Shown: positions 43,387 to 54,027 of the stretch, piece by piece
Layout of the letters: the number at the start of each line of letters is the position of its first letter
How positions within the stretch are numbered: position 1 is the first letter of the stretch
Assembly: GCA_029531795.1 (NCBI GenBank)
Contig: JAPEIS010000009.1
Span: forward strand, 2,542,001 to 2,606,000
Length of the DNA: 64,000 nucleotides
Reading direction: 5' to 3'
Origin: Sclerotinia nivalis
Taxonomy: Eukaryota > Ascomycota > Leotiomycetes > Helotiales > Sclerotiniaceae
Made by a program: the position numbers and the translations under genes
Notes under the pieces: generated by a model
Database searches by the model: none
What the model was told of the DNA's origin: nothing
What the model saw: only the letters and a program-made list of their open reading frames with translations

Positions 43387-44396
43387 TGAAGATGCTCTTT
43401 GATCCTCTGCAACCCTTCCAAATCTCCCTCGAAAGATTCACACTTCTCTTTGCTAATCTACTCAGAGGTATATTCTCCCCCGAAATCGATTATCCACACC
43501 TCGTTTGTATCATCAATGAGAATGTTATCTACTATCGCATCTCCTCAGACAATATCTGCTTCATGTAGTAACTTAATCATACGTTCAATATCAAGGAATC
43601 ATTTTTCTCGTAGAGCGATATTGGGCTTTTGGCGAATCATTCCATGCAAAGTATCTTGGTGCTCAACGTATGTCAACAGTAAACCTATAACTTTGTTCTG
43701 CTTATCGACCTTTACATATCCGCAAAGCTTTGGTACACGAATTTTCGTTGTTAATCTTGCCCGTTCTAAGCGTAGCAAAATATCAATCTCACTTTCGATC
43801 GTTGCGGATCTTTTGTGACTAGTAGCTTTGTAGAAATACGGCATGTAATTATCTTCAAACAAGTTAATGGGAAATTGTGCTCTCTCAGATCGCAGATCCC
43901 AATTTATATAAATATTCGAAGGATTGAAGATCGGCAAATCTGTATCGAGCAAGACCAATGGTAGTTCCATGTTCGGTATGAGGAACTCGAGGGAATAAGA
44001 ATTTGCAAGTGTAGCCACCGGGGTAGGTTTCCCGTTGGGCTACTTTAAACGTGAAGAAGAACATAGAAGGATTGAAATATTCGTACAAGGTCTGTATCTG
44101 CGGGGTTGATAAAAGCTGTAACGTTAATGCTTGGAAGACGGGGAAGAATGGGGTCACAACCCAGTCAAATATCGCCTCAAGAGGATCTGGGTCTTCGGGA
44201 TTGTACTCTATCTGATCCTCAAATTGGATTATTCTCGTTCATATTTTGAGACTTCTGTTTGTTCGGGGTCTCGCAAATTTTGTGCTGATAAAGTAATGTA
44301 GAAGCATTTGGCTCGACAGATGACAATAAGTTGTGTATCTGAAGTGAAACCAAATCCAAAATCGACAACAGAATAACGGGGTGGTTTTCCGTTCAT
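43387..44396 (-). pseudogene. Decayed kinase-like gene
   Basis: The ATG at 44396 starts MNGKPPRYSVVDFGFGF and the N-terminal region of the same fungal family as 62094-63296 (CRAKCFYITLSAQNLRDPE, EYNPEDPDPLEAIFDWVV). One frame change lies near 44010-44050. The kinase-fold part then shows VPKLCGYVKVDKQNKVIGLLLTYVE, the loop LLHEADIV-stop-GDAIVDNILID, and WIIDFGGEY (DFG present). Stops replace tryptophan at three places (TGG to TGA twice, TGG to TAG once), all G-to-A on the coding strand, a RIP-like bias. Confidence 0.82.
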
Positions 44397-44870
44397 AACT
44401 ATTAGTTGAAAGATGTTAAAAGGAGTGATGTATTGTTGTTAGCCAGAGATTATATATATATATACCTATTTAGGTTCGATTCCTAACGCCGGCTTCCTAG
44501 TGGAATGGGTTGTTACATCCATTGTGTTTTCTCCAATCAAATTGAGGACGAAACTTTTTCACTTTTTTCCTGATACCAGCCATTCTACTCCGTACAGGCT
44601 ACCCTTTAGCCCTTGAATCCCTAAAACTGCAGGGCCTTCGGAGCCTTAAGGGTTTAAATCTCAACTTTCAATTGAATCAATCATCAATCACGATAATTTC
44701 ATCATTTTGAGTGTACCATTCAATTAGGCTGAATAGTACACAGTAACTAGTTAGAATTTGAAAATATATCATCGTGATATTTTACTATTTATACGGAGTA
44801 AGACCGTGACGCTCGCCCACTGTGTACTAGGTAAACAATAGTGATATTTTGTTCCTAAGTGCTCAGTAAC

Positions 44871-45077
44871 TGTTAGTATCAAATGGTAAGGTTCAAAGTG
44901 TAAAGTACTTTAGTCTATTTGATAAAACTTGTTTCTTGATTGTCGCTATTCTATATTGAAAGAACGAGCTCCTTAAATACATATTGAAGGAGCTCGTACA
45001 GCCCCTTATGATCACATGATCTAATACGATCATATAATTTAACTACGGTTCATGATCATATGACCGTGATCCCGACA
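44871..45077 (+). mobile_element. LTR-like element (family D), copy 1
   Basis: The 207-bp unit starts TGTTAGTATC and ends GATCCCGACA. It is flanked by GTAAC and GTAAT, a near-perfect 5-bp duplication (4 of 5). It includes GAACGAGCTCCTTAAATACA and an inverse copy of GAGCTCGT, a small hairpin. Related copies lie at 49680 (split) and 60982. Confidence 0.85.
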
Positions 45078-45379
45078 GTAATGTTCAAGCATTCACTGGA
45101 AAAATTATCCAATTGCACTGCTATCTAAACTCACATATTGTGAGAAAGTTGGATATTGAAGCCAAATACGTAGCTAGTTTATAATCAATAGATCACATGA
45201 TCCTTCGTAGTTAGATATAAAGAGGGGGCTTCGCCCTCCCCTTCTTAGGCATTGAATTTTTCGAAAAACGCGTTTATTATCGCGTTTTATTGATCAATCG
45301 ATCGTTCTTATTATCTATAGGATTTAAAAACGAAACTTTTCAGCCCCGGCAGGCGCTGTACGGACGCGTTTCCGCCACC

Positions 45380-46822
45380 ATGCCTCCCGCCCCCCCGATC
45401 CCTTCTCTCTCCCAGTCTCTGGTTAATACAATCAATGCTGCTACTAACAGAGCAAGCGAAGGTCAACAGATCTTCAGTCCCATTGCTCTATTGTGGGACG
45501 AATACCTGAATACCGAAGCAGTTCGAGCCCTCCCTGCCCGACTTCGTAAGCCTCTGATTGCACTTTGCACCGATATCTCTTCTGTTGCAAACAAACATTT
45601 CGATACATATATCAATGGATCTCACCCTCCCCGAGTTAACAAGCCCCCTGTTGCTCTCCCCGTTCAATCAGATCCCAAACCCACTCAACAAAAAGCAAAA
45701 ACCCCCATAATTCAATATCTCAAGGATTCTACTTATGCTCAGAAAGTCACAACTCCTCTACCAATTATACAACCTATAACTTCAAAAGCTGAGGGCCAAT
45801 CCAAAGCTCAATCCAAAACCTCGAACAAAACCGACACTCGCCTCTTTGTTCGCATCGGACTCGACCACCCAGCCCGAAAAGCTGGCTCTTTCGCTGTTCT
45901 TAGTGCATTGAAAGGACAACTAGGAAATAATGCGAAACTTCTGAAAGAAGTTCAATCAATAAATACTGGGTTTGCACTATGTACGAATTCTCTAGAGGAC
46001 TTAACAGCTTTGGAAAACCTTTCAAACATAATCGAAAAAGTATTCGAAACCTGCAAAATCGAACGACAACAATCATGGATTACCTATCGATTGAACTACA
46101 TTCCACGAACTGTCACAACCCTGGGAGATTCACAACAATTGATCATCGTTCCAGTCGAATCGGAAACCATACTCGACGCCATCAGCGATAATACAGGACA
46201 ACAAGCGATTCAAGCAATCGAATCTACACAAAGCAAAGAATCCGGATTGTATAATTCTACCTGGTTCTTGAGCTTCCCAGCTTCGCAACACACAGCCCTC
46301 CCCAAGAACCTTCGAATTCTAGGAACCACAATTAACACTTCTCGAATCGTCTTCAAACCCAAGACAATCCAATGCACCCGATGCTTTCAATGGCACAATA
46401 CTCGAGCTTGCTCTCGTCCGGAAAGATGCCGAATCTGCGGCACAACCAATCATACCGAAAAGAATTACTCTACTAGATGTGATACAATTCATGATTGCCC
46501 AGCAAGATGCCTACACTGCGGGGGACCTCATCCAGCAAATGATCTTGGTTGCCCTCTTCGTCTTACAATTAAAGGCCCCAAATCCAAAACAGAAAAGCAA
46601 GCTATCCAGAAAATATCAAAAGCAGCTAGAATCAGAGCTTGCATCAATGCAAAGTGCTCTAAAGCCTCAAAAGTTGATTCCTCAATGGAAGAACCCATTG
46701 CCCCTTCAACTCCAACCCGAACTACCCCGACACTACCCCTGCTAACTCCACCTCCCTTTAATCATTCTAATCGTTTCATTACATTAGAATCTGCCTCTCT
46801 TTCGATCCCGTTCAATGAATAA
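45380..46822 (+). CDS. ORF1 of a second LINE family (gag-like)
   Basis: The ATG at 45380 sits in a strong CGCCACC context, giving 480 residues. Upstream in-frame sequence lacks ATG. The N-terminus is proline-rich. The central part (INTGFALCTNSLEDLTAL) and the knuckles CTRCFQWHNTRAC, CRICGTTNHTEKN and CLHCGGPHPANDLGC mark it as a Tad-like ORF1, clearly different from the LINE at 17200. Its end overlaps the ORF2 start by eight bases. It is open throughout, but ORF2 is cut, so the element is dead. Confidence 0.88.
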   Translation: MPPAPPIPSLSQSLVNTINAATNRASEGQQIFSPIALLWDEYLNTEAVRALPARLRKPLIALCTDISSVANKHFDTYINGSHPPRVNKPPVALPVQSDPKPTQQKAKTPIIQYLKDSTYAQKVTTPLPIIQPITSKAEGQSKAQSKTSNKTDTRLFVRIGLDHPARKAGSFAVLSALKGQLGNNAKLLKEVQSINTGFALCTNSLEDLTALENLSNIIEKVFETCKIERQQSWITYRLNYIPRTVTTLGDSQQLIIVPVESETILDAISDNTGQQAIQAIESTQSKESGLYNSTWFLSFPASQHTALPKNLRILGTTINTSRIVFKPKTIQCTRCFQWHNTRACSRPERCRICGTTNHTEKNYSTRCDTIHDCPARCLHCGGPHPANDLGCPLRLTIKGPKSKTEKQAIQKISKAARIRACINAKCSKASKVDSSMEEPIAPSTPTRTTPTLPLLTPPPFNHSNRFITLESASLSIPFNE

Positions 46823-47098
46823 TCCTAGAACAATTTCAAAACCCCTAACCATCTTACAAGCTAATGTAGCCAAAGGTGCCAGCTCTCATGAACTAGCACT
46901 TTCCTTAGCTAATGATTCTTGTATTGATATAGTTCTGATTCAAGAACCTTATATATTCTCAGATATCTCACGCCGAATTACGAAATCCCATCCGGCATAC
47001 GAAACTTTCACACCACTCGACAATTGGGAAACCCGCCCCCGAGTAATGACCTATACTCGCAAAGAAGCAGGCATTCGAGCTAGCCAGCTCTGGCCTAT
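46815..47098 (+). pseudogene. ORF2 N-terminus of the second LINE family, truncated
   Basis: This begins TILQANVAKGASSHELALSLA, then DIVLIQEPYIFSD, the start of an APE-type endonuclease. It is cut after ~95 codons by the family A LTR at 47099. The remainder does not reappear on the far side of the LTR. Confidence 0.9.
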
Positions 47099-47454
47099 TG
47101 TTACGTCGAGACTTCACAGACTTGGCATCATATGACAGGAAGTCACGTGGAGGAGCGAAGGAGCGAGCCTTGGCCTTCGCTCCTCAGCTCCTTCGCTCCA
47201 TCGTAGGACAGGAACGTTCCTCAGCTCCTTCGCTCCAGAACAGAGATTACACAGAATACGAAGGTCTATATAATCAGGATGGATTTCCTTATTGTAGAGC
47301 TTCGTGCTCAAGATCAATCATTTAGTATACTCTACTATTAGTTACGAATTGCAAATATTGTTACAGTTACTTGAGTCCCTACTTGACGCCTAGTATAAAC
47401 TATCTCGAGAGCCTAGAACACTTCTACGTGATCTAGAAGGCAAACCTCGTAACA
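47099..47454 (+). mobile_element. Solo LTR (family A, GGAGCGAAGG subtype), junction copy
   Basis: This starts TGTTACGTCGAGACTTC and ends CCTCGTAACA, closest to 25586-25935. The flanks differ (CCTAT / CAATG), and LINE ORF2 on one side meets an unrelated frame on the other, so the two sides were not originally adjacent. Confidence 0.88.
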
Positions 47455-47455
47455 C

Positions 47456-47872
47456 AATGTTTCTCCAATTCTTACCGAAGTCGATAGTACGGATGGAGAT
47501 AAGTATGACACAAGGAATACTCCGAATCGAAGTACTACGCATGAAGAAAAAGAAGATAGACGGGAGGATTTTAATAAGATTTCCTTGAACAATAATTTAC
47601 TCAAAGCAGACTTCCAACACTTGGAAAGAGAGCAAGATGAAGAAGACTCTATGACGACAATCTCTAATAAGAGTTTAGCACACCTGATCTACATCCGTGC
47701 CGAAGCGTCCATGACTCACCCTTCCGATGAAGAGGATATTCGCCAATGGTGGTTTCTGGCTTTGATACTATATGATGCATTTCTATCCCATACTCCGCCT
47801 AGATCTCATGCAGAGCATATTTGTGCTGGGAATGCATATGGATATCGTCAGATAATGATGGAAAATAGATAG
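47456..47872 (+). pseudogene. C-terminal fragment of an unknown gene
   Basis: An open frame enters directly from the LTR (VSPILTEVDSTDGDKYD) and runs ~138 codons to a stop. It is acidic, with DEEDSMTTI, then a helical part HLIYIRAEASMTHPSDEEDIRQWWFLALILYDAF. No family was recognised. The 5' part is missing at the LTR boundary. Confidence 0.5.
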
Positions 47873-48195
47873 TATAGATTTGGACTTGCATTAATATCAA
47901 TAAAATATGTTTATTATCTTCTCCGAGAATAATATTTTATGAGTTGCTTCGTAATGCACGATTCCAGTCATTTCACATACTCTATCTAGTCAGCCACTTT
48001 CTAAATGGCGTGTTCTTTTTACTCAATTTGAGTAGTTATTGGTTTCATTCTTTTATACCACACGATAATAATTAATTGAAAACTATACAGTAGAAACATA
48101 TACTATTTATCTACATATTGCACCCTTCAGTTCCCAAAAAATCCATATGGTAATGGATCAATTGTTGCTTTTATAATCTAAATTTGAGACCCGAA

Positions 48196-49067
48196 GGAGG
48201 ACAAGACTCAACACCTGTACGCGGTGTCCTCTACGAACCTCCAGCTCTTTTATTTAATTATTAGAGTCTGCAGAGCTAAGTTTGAGTCATTTGATGGAGT
48301 CGTGGTGATTGGAAGAGGAAGAGGCACCCGATCGCGACGTTTTTTTGCCTCCGAGTTGGCTGATGGCAAAGGCCAGATCTCGGTTTTTTTGACAGTCGCA
48401 TTATCGGATTGTGCTTTCTACAACACTACTTTTATTACGAAACAGAGGACAACACCATCATCTACGACAATATACCACAAAATCATCTCCAAGATCCCTC
48501 TGGGGCATCGGGCGCGATTTATCAAATTCGGTTTTAAGGTTCAGGCCTTACCTCCTTCGATTCGAATCGAAACAACAACAATTCATATACTTGGAGGAGC
48601 TGCGTGGAACGACCCGAGCTAATGATGTATCTGCTATAGAATTCGGTGGAGGATATACTACATACAGGATTGGGGCACCTTGTAGAATCAATATCCCTAT
48701 GGTTTGGAGGGTTCTATGAAGTCGATATTAGGCAAGGCATGACCGCTGAGAAGTTACGAACAGGACAAAGAGTTGATGTGAAGGAAGGTTGTTTGGATTT
48801 GATTGATAGAGGGATCGGATTTGGAAAATCATGAGTGTAATGCTTTGATTGGTATTTTTATCTTTATATGCGATGCCGTATAGAGATCGGGCTTTGCTCC
48901 CCAGTATTAGTTTTCACTTCCCCCATCAAAAATATATACAAACCTGTATGCTATTTAGATAGCACTACCCATAGCCATCTGTTAAGAGCTCGATTGAGCT
49001 CTTAACCGTCCTAGATAGTCTTTGACTCAGTGTGGACGTTAATTAAATCAATCAATCAATCAATCAA
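48196..49067 (+). mobile_element. 0.87-kb non-autonomous retroposon, copy 2
   Basis: This copy is 872 bp and nearly identical to 12517-13385, with the same first bases GGAGGACAAGACTC and an AATC tail. Target duplication TTGAGACCCGAA (12 bp; 48184-48195 and 49068-49079) differs from that of copy 1, so both arrived independently. The 5' end can fold (GAGGACA...ACACC...GGTGTCCTC). Confidence 0.92.
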
Positions 49068-49116
49068 TTGAGACCCGAAAGGATAAATTTTACGCGTCGC
49101 GTATAATGGCCTCACC

Positions 49117-49189
49117 ATGTCAAGGGTTAGAGCACAACGCAGTGGAACCTTATCGGCTTAGTTTATTGAGGTTATTAATGGAGAGGGAT
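49117..49189 (-). repeat. Fragment of the copia LTR
   Basis: Starts TGTCAAGGGTTAGAGCACAA and resembles 4673-4740 next to the copia primer binding site. It is cut off where the fold-back element begins. Confidence 0.6.
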
Positions 49190-49604
49190 AATCTAATCTA
49201 ACCTTTCATACAAAAACAACTTAACTTTACGGTTGGTCAATGCACACCAAGAACTTCTTTTTTGGAAATATCACGTGTAACCTCCTGAAATTCTTTGAAT
49301 ATTAGTACACTTCTCATAGTAATACGAGCTTTGAGTCCGGCGCCTGAAAAATAATTCGCATCGCTGCCACTCCTCGAATGATTTTTTAAAGCACCTCAAA
49401 ACCTACCTCGCAGCTCGTCCTCCGGAGGAATAATTATATCATTTGAAAGCCCTAATTCTTATAATTATTTTACTATTATTCTTTTTCAATTCATTCAATT
49501 ATTTCTCGATTTGTACTAAATTTAAAGAATTTCGAAAGGTAACACGTGATATTAAAAAAAAAAAAAGTTCATACGTGTACATTGACCAAAGGTTAGAAGA
49601 TTAG
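49190..49604. mobile_element. Fold-back (long inverted repeat) element, complete copy
   Basis: Both arms carry, in inverse orientation, TCTAACCTTT, GGTCAATG(C/T)ACAC, a GAACTTTTTT run, AATATCACGTGT(T)ACC, and TTCTTTGAAT-type sequence. One arm includes the CCTCCGGAGGA palindrome. It is about 415 bp long and non-coding. Relatives lie at 23640 and 40393. The superfamily is undetermined. Confidence 0.7.
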
Positions 49605-49679
49605 AAGAAGAAGAAGAAGAGAAGAAGAAAAGAAAGAAAGAAAGAAAGAAAGAAAGAAGATTAGATAGATAAAAGAAGA
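49605..49679. repeat. GAA/GAAA microsatellite
   Basis: AGAAGAAGAAG and repeated AAAG/GAAA units lie between the fold-back element and the split LTR. Confidence 0.8.
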
Positions 49680-49762
49680 TGTTGGTATCAAATGGTAAGG
49701 TTCAAAGTGTAAAGTACTTTAGTCTATTTGATAAAACTTGTTTCTTGATTGTTACTATTCTA

Positions 49763-49768
<6 letters not shown>
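49680..49768 (+). mobile_element. LTR-like element (family D), left part of a split copy
   Basis: This starts TGTTGGTATC and matches the first 89 bp of 44871-45077, then stops inside CTATTCTATATTGA, the LINE target. The rest of the LTR resumes at 55075-55205, ending CCCGACA. Confidence 0.9.
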
Positions 49769-49798
<30 letters not shown>

Positions 49799-50115
49799 TA
49801 ACGTCTACACTGAGTCTAAGACTATCTAAGACGGCTAGAAGCTTTGTAGGCTCCTAACAAATAACAACTGGTGAAATGCTGGCCGTATTAGGCTGTAGCT
49901 AGTACAATTTGAAGAGATTGAGATAGCCTCAATCTACTAATTTTGAATGGGGGAAGTGAAAACTAATCCTGGGGAACAAAGCCCGCTTTACAAATACTCT
50001 CGTATATAATAAAGAAAATAACAAATGAAATATGATATAATTCGAAATTGGAACGATTTACCCCGCATAGAGGGGTAAGTTGATCAAAATAATCAAATTG
50101 ATCAAATTGATCCAA

Positions 50116-53100
50116 TTAACCATTTTCTCCTGGTTCACCCCCTTCTCCTTCGCCTTCTTGTTCTATATCCTCTTGCATCCTAGCAAGATGCCATGGTCTG
50201 GTGGCTATTTTTGTTGTTTCGATAAATTCGAGGGTTTTGATGATTCCTATTTTGGTATGAAGTAGATATTTCATAGAAAGTCGTGAGGTAGGATTGTTTG
50301 TTTTGAGTATTCTTCTAGCTGATTTGTATAAAAAGCAATTGAGAAGAAGATGATCTGGGGATTCTTTCTTTCCACATCTACAATTATCATTTGATGAGAT
50401 TCCGAATCGTTGTAAGTAGGATTTGAAGTATCCGTGACCGATTTTAAGTTGAAACAAAGCACTAATAGAACTTCTCTTGGTGTTTTCTGGAATTCCGATC
50501 TTTGAGCTAGTTTTCCAGGAGTATATTTTCGAATAGGCTGATTTGGATGAATTAAGAAGGGATTTCCATTCCTCGGATTTCGTCCTTTTGATATCCATTC
50601 CCAATGAAGCAAAGCTGGTTTCGTTTGATGATGATCTTTGTTTTGTAGCTTCTTTTGCCAAAGCATCAGCCAATTCGTTTCCTTCAACAGAGGTATGCCC
50701 TGGAACCCAATTAAGGGAGATTTCAGCTCCTTTTCTAAGGAGAGTTTCTGTAGCTTTGATTGCTCTAATTTGGCATATCTGGCCAGGAGCATCAGAGGGT
50801 GTTTTCAATCGGTATAATCCGGCTTGATTGTCTGAGTAGATTTTGAATTTTTCGCCTAGTTGAGCAATGGAGCTAGCATATTCGATTGCTCTAGTGACTC
50901 CAAGAAGTTCACCATTATAGACAAGCTGATTCACCCCAATATTGATGGTTTCCTGATGTGAAACCTGACCATTCGACAGAATAACTGCAATCCCGATTCC
51001 AATTCCAATTCCATCCAAAGTGGATGAGGCATCAGTATATATTGTAATGGTATTCTTGCATCTGTATTTGAATGCAAGGTTATGGGCAATTGCAGCATCC
51101 TCCTTTGCTAGCTTGCTGATATTGACTTTGTATGGAGTATCCCTTTTCCAAGGAGGGAAGTGAAAATGATCGATTTTCTCTAGAGTCAAAGGATCGACAT
51201 CTTCTTCGATTGAATTTGTGATCTTCTCAAGCTGAGTAGGTTTAGGTAGTTTTCTTCGAGGGGTTATTATCGAGCTCTGATCTCCTTTTTCGGCAATCAA
51301 TCTTTTGGAAATTAGATTAACAGGGTGGGAAGGTGAGATTTTCAATAATCTGAAAGCATATTGTCTGATTCCAGTATTTAATCTGACTTCCGGAGGGCAC
51401 AAAGCAGCTTCCACTTCCATTGATTTTATTGGAGAAGTTTTGAATACTCCCAGTATCTTTCGAAGAGCGAGATTCTGGAGTAATTGAAGAATCTTTTTGA
51501 ATTGGGCTTGATCTTTCCACCAAATGATTGATCCGTAATCAGCTATACTGGTAACACATGCTATATAGAGTTGCCTTAAAGCTTTGGGACTAAGTCCTTT
51601 CTCAGTATTGGCTAATCTGGCCATTCGATAGAAAGAGGCTTTAGCTTGAGTAGCTCGGATTGTAACATGTTGTTTGAAATTGAGGCCGGGGTCGAACCAA
51701 ATACCTAGCCATCTAACTAGTACTGAGGGTTGTATAATCTCAGAATTTGGGAGCTTGATTGAAGCGTCTTTTGTGTATTTGGAGGTGGAGAAGTGCATTA
51801 GCTCCGTTTTTGCTAAATCGAATTGAATGGCGTTTTTCTCACCAAGAGCATAGATCTGTTTCGCTGCTCTTTCGAGGGAGATGATATTCTTTTTCCAGCT
51901 TGAGGAATGAGTGATCAAGGCTATATCATCAATATACGAGAGATATTCAACCGAATTCGATTGAAAGAGATCTCGAATATAGATTAGGAAGAGGATTGGT
52001 GAGATTGGACTTCCTTGAGGGATTCCGGTGTTGATTGGTTTAAAGGCTTCGGTTTGACCATCAAACGAAAGTTTGAGTAATCTTTCTTCCAAAAATGACG
52101 AGATCCACGCAATAAGACTAATTGGGAGATTGAGGTTCTTGCAGATATCTAAAAGTCGATTCTTGGATACATAATCGAAGGCCCCTTTAACATCTAGGAA
52201 AAGGGTTGAGGTTTTCTTTTTGATTCTTGTATTTCTTTCGATTTCGGTGGTGAGCAAGATTGCTGTATCGATGGCTGATTTCTTTTGTCTTCCGCCCATT
52301 TGGGAATGATGCAATAGATTCGTAGTTTCGGCTAGAAAGCTAAGCCTCTGAGCTAGAATTCTTTCACTAATTTTGCCTAAACAATTGAGAAGGGCAATAA
52401 CCCTATAAGCTTTTGGAATAGTATAATCTGGTTTCGAAGGCTTCTTGAGTATCGCTCCTGTAGCTTGTTTCCAACAAGAAGGATGGTAACCAAGATTAAT
52501 CAGATTGCTGAAAAGGGTAAAGAAAGCTTTTGGGATTGCTTTATAAGCTCGAATAATGATCTCCTGAGTGATTCCATCTGGGCCCGGACTCTTTCCTTTG
52601 ATTTTAGTTGAGCGAGCATTAAAGAGTTCATTTTCCGTGAGTTTAGGCCAATCCCACTTTTTCGATTGTTTGTATCCTTCCCATTTGGGTGCTGTAGTAC
52701 TTGGAGGGAGAGGGAATAGAACAGATCTGAAAGCTGAGCATTTCCCTTCGAAAGAGCTTTCGAGTTGAGAGGAATTGGATCGGATATTCGGAATCCTTTC
52801 GGTTTGAAGATTTTTCGTATATGACATTGCCTTAAAGATCGTTTGGGTATCCTCTTTTCCTAGGAATTCGTTCCAATGATTCTTTTTCGCTGTTTTGATA
52901 GCTTGAAAGTAATGATTCCTTGCTGATTGGTATATTTTCTTGAACATATCGTCTTCAGGGTATCGTTTAGTATTTTCATATTCATTTGCGAGTCGTTTCC
53001 GAAGAGCTTTCAGCTCTGGAGACCACCAGGGCTTTGCCCTTTTGGTTGACTTGATTCTCGGTATACTGATTTCAGCCGAATTGGTGATTATTCGGGTGAA

Positions 53101-54027
53101 TTCTATTGCAGCTTTATCCAGTGTTTGCATTTGCTGGTTTTTGTCGAGAAGAGAATCAAGTGAATTGGATTCTAAAGTAGTGATATTGAGGTAATCATTA
53201 GAATTCAGGATAGTTGAAGACGATAGCTTTGATTCGAGGGTGTTTGTGAATTTGTTCCAATCCGCCTGTTTTGTATTGAATCTTGCTAACGGAGCGATAT
53301 TTGTTGAACGAATTCCGGTGCCTTGAACTTCAAATAAGATCCCTAAATGATCTGATCCAAGATCAGGAAGAACTTGCCAATCAATAATATTGGAGGATAT
53401 CGCTTCAGTAGCTAAAGTAAGATCAAGAACGCTTGGATTTGTCATATTTGTTCGATAGAAGGTACTAGTCCCTGCTTCATTAAGAAGGGTGAGGTTGTGA
53501 TCTTCAAACCATTCGGCTAATTGGTCGGCATTGGGGCTTTTATTAGAAAAGGGATCCCACCAAGGGTGGTGAGAATTAAAATCTCCTGTGAGAATGGTAT
53601 GATGAGTGAGAGGGATATTGAAGAGGCATCTTTCGATAGTGTAGCCTTTCTCTTGAGCTTGATCGGCTTCGTTGTATATGTTGAATAATTGGATTGTATG
53701 ATTTCCCTGAGTGATATCAATGATTTGGATGTCTGGGTCTTTTGGAGAATTGGATGCTAGGGCTACTAGCGGTTTGTAACCTTTCGAAATGTAGATCATT
53801 GTACGAGGGCGAAGGTTCGAAGGATTATTGGGAAGGAGTTGAGAGTAGCTGGAGTGAGCGATCGATCTAGTTGAAGAGTAGTCTTTTTCGGGATTCGAGA
53901 GGATCCAGGGTTCTTGAATGACTATAAGATCGATATTGAGTTCTAAGGCAAGTTGAAGAGCGCTTTCGGTAGCTTGAGAGCTCTTGTTTAAATTGATTTG
54001 AAGAATGCGTGTATTGTTGTACAGCAT
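50116..54027 (-). CDS. LINE ORF2: endonuclease - RT - RNase H
   Basis: 1303 residues, uninterrupted. It shows ILQINLNKSSQ and VIQEPWIL (endonuclease), GDFNSHHPWWD, LGSDHLG, then RT with LFLDVKGAFDYV, GIPQGSPISPILF and catalytic YIDDIA. RNase H follows with IYTDASSTLDG, YNGELLG, WVPGHTSVEGNELAD, and the terminal CRCGKKESPDHLLLNC. ORF2 starts directly after the ORF1 stop (TAAATG). It is coding-intact but lacks the element 5' end and so likely its promoter. Confidence 0.94.
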   Translation of the reverse strand: MLYNNTRILQINLNKSSQATESALQLALELNIDLIVIQEPWILSNPEKDYSSTRSIAHSSYSQLLPNNPSNLRPRTMIYISKGYKPLVALASNSPKDPDIQIIDITQGNHTIQLFNIYNEADQAQEKGYTIERCLFNIPLTHHTILTGDFNSHHPWWDPFSNKSPNADQLAEWFEDHNLTLLNEAGTSTFYRTNMTNPSVLDLTLATEAISSNIIDWQVLPDLGSDHLGILFEVQGTGIRSTNIAPLARFNTKQADWNKFTNTLESKLSSSTILNSNDYLNITTLESNSLDSLLDKNQQMQTLDKAAIEFTRIITNSAEISIPRIKSTKRAKPWWSPELKALRKRLANEYENTKRYPEDDMFKKIYQSARNHYFQAIKTAKKNHWNEFLGKEDTQTIFKAMSYTKNLQTERIPNIRSNSSQLESSFEGKCSAFRSVLFPLPPSTTAPKWEGYKQSKKWDWPKLTENELFNARSTKIKGKSPGPDGITQEIIIRAYKAIPKAFFTLFSNLINLGYHPSCWKQATGAILKKPSKPDYTIPKAYRVIALLNCLGKISERILAQRLSFLAETTNLLHHSQMGGRQKKSAIDTAILLTTEIERNTRIKKKTSTLFLDVKGAFDYVSKNRLLDICKNLNLPISLIAWISSFLEERLLKLSFDGQTEAFKPINTGIPQGSPISPILFLIYIRDLFQSNSVEYLSYIDDIALITHSSSWKKNIISLERAAKQIYALGEKNAIQFDLAKTELMHFSTSKYTKDASIKLPNSEIIQPSVLVRWLGIWFDPGLNFKQHVTIRATQAKASFYRMARLANTEKGLSPKALRQLYIACVTSIADYGSIIWWKDQAQFKKILQLLQNLALRKILGVFKTSPIKSMEVEAALCPPEVRLNTGIRQYAFRLLKISPSHPVNLISKRLIAEKGDQSSIITPRRKLPKPTQLEKITNSIEEDVDPLTLEKIDHFHFPPWKRDTPYKVNISKLAKEDAAIAHNLAFKYRCKNTITIYTDASSTLDGIGIGIGIAVILSNGQVSHQETINIGVNQLVYNGELLGVTRAIEYASSIAQLGEKFKIYSDNQAGLYRLKTPSDAPGQICQIRAIKATETLLRKGAEISLNWVPGHTSVEGNELADALAKEATKQRSSSNETSFASLGMDIKRTKSEEWKSLLNSSKSAYSKIYSWKTSSKIGIPENTKRSSISALFQLKIGHGYFKSYLQRFGISSNDNCRCGKKESPDHLLLNCFLYKSARRILKTNNPTSRLSMKYLLHTKIGIIKTLEFIETTKIATRPWHLARMQEDIEQEGEGEGGEPGENG

